Positions 5,427-5,988 of a stretch of 5,988 nt of DNA are shown here, in pieces. This DNA is from Calditrichaceae bacterium (GTDB lineage: Bacteria; Calditrichota; Calditrichia; Calditrichales; Calditrichaceae). Location: contig JAUVIB010000218.1 of NCBI GenBank assembly GCA_030592985.1, positions 1-5,988 of the forward strand. The letters run 5' to 3'. The position numbers and the translations under genes are program-made. The notes beneath the pieces are model-generated. The model was given only the letters and a program-made list of their open reading frames with translations. It was not told the origin of the DNA and searched no databases. How positions within the stretch are numbered: the first letter of the stretch is position 1; each line of letters starts with the position of its first letter.

Positions 5427-5988
5427 AAGATAATAGCTGAAAATATATCAAAGCATTACAACCGGAATTATTTATTTAGAAATCTCAATTTTCAGATTGA
5501 AAAAGGGGAATGTCTTGCTATTCTCGGAGCAAATGGTTCCGGAAAAACAACACTTATTAAAATTCTGTGTGCACTCCAACGTCCTACATCCGGCAAAATT
5601 GTATATCAAGAAAATAATATTCCTATTAATAAGGAAAATTTTTATTCATATCTCGGTTTAGTGAGTCCGTATCTTGAGCTGTATGAAGAGCTTACGGCTA
5701 AGGAAAACTTAAATTTCTTTGCTGATATGAAAGAAATTGATAAGGCAGGTCGGGAATTGATAGCTGAACTATGTAAGCAGTTCAAATTAGAGGATAAATT
5801 AAATGTTCGAGTGAAAGCGTATTCTTCCGGAATGAAGCAGCGTCTAAAATATATCCTGGCCTTAATGGGAAATCCGGGCGTTCTTTATGTGGATGAACCA
5901 AGGACTAATTTGGATGAGGAAGGGATCAATACCGTTTATACTTTACTCGCTAATTACAAAAAAACGGGTGTTTTGATAATGGCTACCA
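5424..5988 (+). CDS. ABC transporter ATP-binding subunit, CcmA-like (3' truncated by window)
   Basis: The window contains 188 codons of a nucleotide-binding domain with a TTG start; the C-terminal part is missing. Visible motifs are Walker A G-A-N-G-S-G-K-T at 35-42, the ABC signature Y-S-S-G-M-K-Q-R at 133-140 (S-S-G-M-K in place of L-S-G-G-Q), Walker B V-L-Y-V-D-E-P at 153-159 and the D-loop N-L-D at 162-164. The switch histidine would come right after the window edge. Where a Q-loop glutamine is usual, the sequence reads L-V-S-P-Y-L-E-L-Y-E-E-L-T (79-91). From memory, this V-S/A-P-Y-L-x-L-Y form with D-E-P-R-x-N-L-D occurs in CcmA-like ATPases of Bacteroidota relatives. It would energise a membrane permease, for CcmA the cytochrome c maturation (heme) exporter. 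The permease, expected just downstream, is not in the window, so the substrate is open. Confidence 0.9.
   Translation, partial: MKIIAENISKHYNRNYLFRNLNFQIEKGECLAILGANGSGKTTLIKILCALQRPTSGKIVYQENNIPINKENFYSYLGLVSPYLELYEELTAKENLNFFADMKEIDKAGRELIAELCKQFKLEDKLNVRVKAYSSGMKQRLKYILALMGNPGVLYVDEPRTNLDEEGINTVYTLLANYKKTGVLIMAT

Noticed and set aside
5249..5440. Plus-strand 63-codon frame overlapping the ABC gene start
   Set aside because: It lies in extremely AT-rich DNA, its product is Phe/Ser/Leu-rich without motifs, it has no Shine-Dalgarno, and its end overlaps the well-supported ABC start in another frame.
1..5988. Mobile elements, CRISPR, tRNA/rRNA genes or a defence system
   Set aside because: I found no transposase or integrase, no regularly spaced repeats, no cloverleaf-like or rRNA-like sequence and no effector-type domains in any reading frame.

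Overview
The window looks like a chromosomal segment from a bacterium of the FCB superphylum (Bacteroidota / Ignavibacteriota / Calditrichota-like lineages). The strongest clue is a secreted protein with a textbook C-terminal type IX secretion (Por) sorting domain containing Q-N-Y-P-N-P-F-N-P. The generally AT-rich DNA fits such a host, but the sequence alone does not fix the phylum.

Left arm (1-1750), minus strand: three genes read leftward in the order rsgA (1744..677), a small four-helix membrane protein of an uncharacterised family (632..177), and the first 35 codons of a probable B3/4-domain protein (105..1) that leaves the window. Gaps are 44 and 71 nt with no convincing terminator between them, so they may share a transcript starting in the 1751-1975 divergent spacer. 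No functional link between ribosome-assembly GTPase RsgA and the other two can be read from sequence.

Centre (1976-5207), plus strand: a YfcC/DcuC-superfamily multi-spanning carrier, then a 163-nt spacer, then the secreted protein. The latter has a signal peptide, a large conserved-looking beta-rich region, a carbohydrate-binding-module-like jelly roll and the T9SS tail. The spacer is not empty. It holds a 27-codon micro-ORF with a very good Shine-Dalgarno directly behind the transporter stop, and G-/C-runs that could form two mutually exclusive stems ahead of the secreted gene. Parts of the transporter are visibly richer in G+C than the left arm, hinting at a different history.

Right end (5208-5988), plus strand: a 216-nt very AT-rich spacer with a plausible promoter, then a TTG-initiated ABC ATPase (CcmA-like) running off the window.

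Most of the window is ordinary accessory or housekeeping content. I do not see a defence system, mobile element, CRISPR array, tRNA or rRNA. The items most worth a second look are the transporter/secreted-protein spacer, the uncharacterised main domain of the secreted protein, and the orphan membrane family beside rsgA. Five translation starts were reconsidered, and for four of the genes the start chosen here differs from the longest open frame.
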